From a virus: a stretch of DNA of 41,057 bases. Under the pieces are notes generated by a model that had not been told where the DNA came from, did no database searches, and saw nothing but the letters and a program-made list of their open reading frames with translations. The translations under genes were made by a program, and so were the position numbers. The stretch covers positions 1 to 41,057 of the IMG/VR virus record IMGVR_UViG_3300030107_004722; one strand, 5' to 3'. Position 1 is the stretch's first letter; each line of letters opens with the position of its first letter. Positions 40,101 through 41,057 of the stretch are shown here, one piece after another.

Positions 40101-40382
40101 GAGATGGGCTTCCAAGATCAGCTACAGCGCCAAGCAACGCAGGACTTCAACAACTATCTTGACCAAGTATTCCGTTCCTACATGGCCCCACAGGATTCGT
40201 ACGACAACGCATTGCGTATGATGCTGGGTGGTCTTGGGACTGCTATACAGCCTAACATCGGTGCGGCAATGACGGGTCTTGGTGGTCAGCGAGGGGCTGT
40301 TGGAACCTATCAAGACAAGATGGATCAGAACATGAGAAACTACCAGATGATGCTAAACCCCGGCGCGTTTGAGAACATGTAA
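37149..40382 (+). CDS. Giant Gly-rich repeat virion protein, 1077 aa
   Basis: The N-terminal part contains a Thr/Asn run near residues 100-113, then a Gly/Ser/Asn-rich, disordered segment. Residues 395-720 hold at least five degenerate copies of a module: an LFG or LQG turn, a GAF/GAL turn, then RFxTG with intervening hydrophobic/Asp heptads (for example GAFDNLYDRMGKRFDTG). The C-terminal 350 residues are charged and helical, and end in Met/Gln-rich helix. Likely an extended internal or ejection protein of the virion. AGGGAT lies nine bases before ATG 37149. Confidence 0.7.
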   Translation: MAKRRISDLFGMDWMSMSKDDVYNQTRDQYGVELSPENLTSLFGGQQIDWNVPVQPAGKQVVTSQTFDQTPDSVASVSEPAGTTWVNSTNATTPVTPANTTNTTNTTNTTNTTTNLAGQTTGDAGGTAPGDSRYMYRGSGAQPVTFELGDYYNVNEGGGGGGQGGIMERAANALTSIPGHAWSAVQMMNPWMRIRGPQQGGNAGGGSGSGGGNNFGFNWGGSNPTQSGSFEDMTPGGGLFPVGGSTFSIPGQPGGYNLAESVSFEDMFPSADTFTLPNQQSWGGYPASGQTFGLFDTGDSGNPFGPNGYLSRPSVDPLDPTHGYLSGLPRIDGGTSGTGDAGVDPASLAATNPRYFPNPFQGVTNTQLSDAILGLRGDLGGDFNRATNALTGRLFGNSVTGPGAFADMRTRFGNLDTQFGDLNTRFGGLDRNVGGIADFLQGRQGSPGAFDNLYDRMGKRFDTGFSDVRSLADFLQGSQAGRGAFDNLYDRMGDRFSTGLNDQWTNQFLPQFNNIGRNFDTQRLNIDNLRTDVGALGGRFDTGLGALGDRFGEDISGLQGALGQDIGGIRSKLFGDSVVGEGAFDILGNRFDTGIAGLGGQMGDLSTQFGDIGSKLFGNAIVGPGALDLMGDRFTTGLGDLGRTLGQDIGGLGNQFRISDMFQRGQLGDLLSGQGGLLAGQHGMGSDIANLLSGQQGIGEDFGQVTSDFGDVSSRFGDINARLDSFFDQAMDGGPDWLNDPMSLYEMMEPRMREDLRTMLPGEEQLLPEWMQGGERAFLDRIAPQLFPQGDLNDMLTEILGDPVAAMQNEIEQLRSGGLLAELNKLQDVDAITGGDAAGEATPFAGMAGENIFESPPELAMPEITDYTQALQMPLYNDLLESMGAASPYDTRRDEVLGGETAYLDKIYDEKRENLENRFAVMDQLGSPGFRKAMSDLEEDRAQAKLGITSEFGREAARGDEAIRRGRAQDLASALGFERGRVRDEMGFQDQLQRQATQDFNNYLDQVFRSYMAPQDSYDNALRMMLGGLGTAIQPNIGAAMTGLGGQRGAVGTYQDKMDQNMRNYQMMLNPGAFENM
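37443..37490 (+). repeat. Tandem 9-base microsatellite in coding DNA
   Basis: About five units of AATACTACT and close variants encode an Asn-Thr-Thr run near residue 100 of the giant virion protein. Unit-number change would keep frame, so this may vary between strains. Confidence 0.7.
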
Positions 40383-40393
40383 AGGGCATACTA

Positions 40394-41057
40394 ATGATAG
40401 GACAACTTTTTTCTCAACTCCTTGGCGCTGGTGCGGCCAAGAGCAGAGCTGACTACAATACACAGCAGAAGATCAATCAGCTTCTTCGTGAGGGCTGGGT
40501 GCGCAAAGGACAAGAGGCTCCATCCGAGCCAGTTGAAGCAGTTGAAGAAGACCCCGGTGCTCCTCCTGATCTTTTAACACGAGAAGGCGCAGAGGCGATT
40601 TACAATAGTGGTGATGCTGAGATGGCTGCTATCATCAATGAGATGCTATCTGTTATTGGAGATGAGGAATATTCTGGTGGAGGAACCCCACAGGAAGAAG
40701 TTGAGAATGTATTCCCTTTCTTAAAATCACCGTCCAATGATGCCTCTGGTGGTGCATTGTCAGAGGAAGATCTTGCCCGAAGGAAGGTTCAGCAGCGTAA
40801 GTGGAACCGTGACCGTGGCATTTTTGGCTGGGGTGGTGATGAGGTTCGCAAAGCGGAAGAGGAACTTCGTGGATTGGAAGCACCGGGGCTTGATCCTAAC
40901 TCACCCGATGAGTTTGGCCGAGATGCTCCATCTTTTGCAGAGGGCAAAGACATAGAGATTATCGAATCTACGGAACAAGATCCACTAGAGAACCGACATT
41001 GGCAATCCTTTCAAGATTATATAAATGGCTTTGCTGCCGCAAAAGAAGACCTTGAAG
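40394..41057 (+). CDS. Virion-associated protein, 5' part of a gene split by the contig ends
   Basis: Begins MIGQLFSQLLGAGAAKSRAD, with AAAGGG upstream, and is open to the last base. It continues at base 174, so the full gene has about 528 codons with this allele. The N-terminal third is acidic and Pro-rich; then come RRKVQQRKWNRDRGIFGWGG and a Glu-rich helix. No enzyme motif. It follows the 1077-residue virion gene and precedes the 1270-residue gene across the junction, so it probably belongs with the internal virion proteins. Confidence 0.8.
   Translation, partial: MIGQLFSQLLGAGAAKSRADYNTQQKINQLLREGWVRKGQEAPSEPVEAVEEDPGAPPDLLTREGAEAIYNSGDAEMAAIINEMLSVIGDEEYSGGGTPQEEVENVFPFLKSPSNDASGGALSEEDLARRKVQQRKWNRDRGIFGWGGDEVRKAEEELRGLEAPGLDPNSPDEFGRDAPSFAEGKDIEIIESTEQDPLENRHWQSFQDYINGFAAAKEDLE
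40903..41057. repeat. Right copy of the contig-end overlap
   Basis: Matches 1-173 but lacks 18 bases and differs at several positions. Because the differences keep the reading frame (the indel is six codons), they look like natural variants rather than random errors. Confidence 0.9.

Noticed and set aside
1-41057. tRNA genes, CRISPR arrays, insertion sequences, integrase or attachment sites
   Set aside because: No T-loop-plus-acceptor pattern, no evenly spaced repeat-spacer array, no transposase or integrase motif seen on either strand.

Overview
The window is an essentially complete genome of a tailed double-stranded DNA bacteriophage, most likely of short-tailed (podovirus-like) build. It carries large terminase, portal, scaffold, HK97-type capsid, adaptor, stopper, fibre and very large internal virion genes, but no recognisable tail tube, sheath or tape measure. 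Bases 40903-41057 repeat bases 1-173 imperfectly, and one reading frame runs off the right end and continues at the left end, so the molecule closes to a circle of about 40.9 kb. The mismatches and the 18-base in-frame indel between the two ends suggest an assembly from a mixed (metagenomic) population. The host cannot be named; Shine-Dalgarno sites are common and bacterial sigma70-like promoters are visible.

Layout. A single divergent control region (about 17.0-17.42 kb) carries a leftward promoter (17000-17028) and a rightward promoter (17390-17418). The rightward unit encodes a resolvase-like nuclease, an M15-type endolysin, a terminase large subunit split into ATPase and nuclease genes, portal, scaffold, capsid, decoration-like and connector proteins, fibres (one with an S74 chaperone), small membrane/coiled-coil proteins and giant virion proteins. 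It wraps through the contig junction and ends at 4911, where a terminator-like hairpin follows. The leftward unit runs from 16890 to 4897: a PD-(D/E)XK nuclease, a TerS-like protein, a 1.1-kb non-coding region, an unknown four-gene block, small unknown genes, a ParB-like protein, a winged-helix protein, SSB, a DUF932-like protein, a Gp157/Gam-like protein and an Erf-type annealing protein. The two units converge and overlap by 15 bases at 4897-4911.

The leftward unit is a recombination and replication-accessory module, yet no DNA polymerase, helicase, primase, RNA polymerase, integrase or repressor can be recognised in the whole genome. The phage presumably borrows the host replisome and RNA polymerase, and behaves as a virulent phage on this evidence.

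Most unusual are the non-coding parts. Most leftward intergenic gaps longer than about 50 bases hold a strong inverted repeat, some nested into multi-branch folds (6767-6900, 11165-11246). A 1.1-kb gene-free region (14562-15694) is crowded with hairpins, two of them sharing a 22-base repeat and a third sharing the same design with an altered but still paired stem; this is a candidate replication origin or RNA element. Next to it, a visibly GC-richer four-gene block (11755-14561) has its own promoter-like sequence and terminator-like hairpin, like a phage moron cassette, and none of its proteins is recognised.
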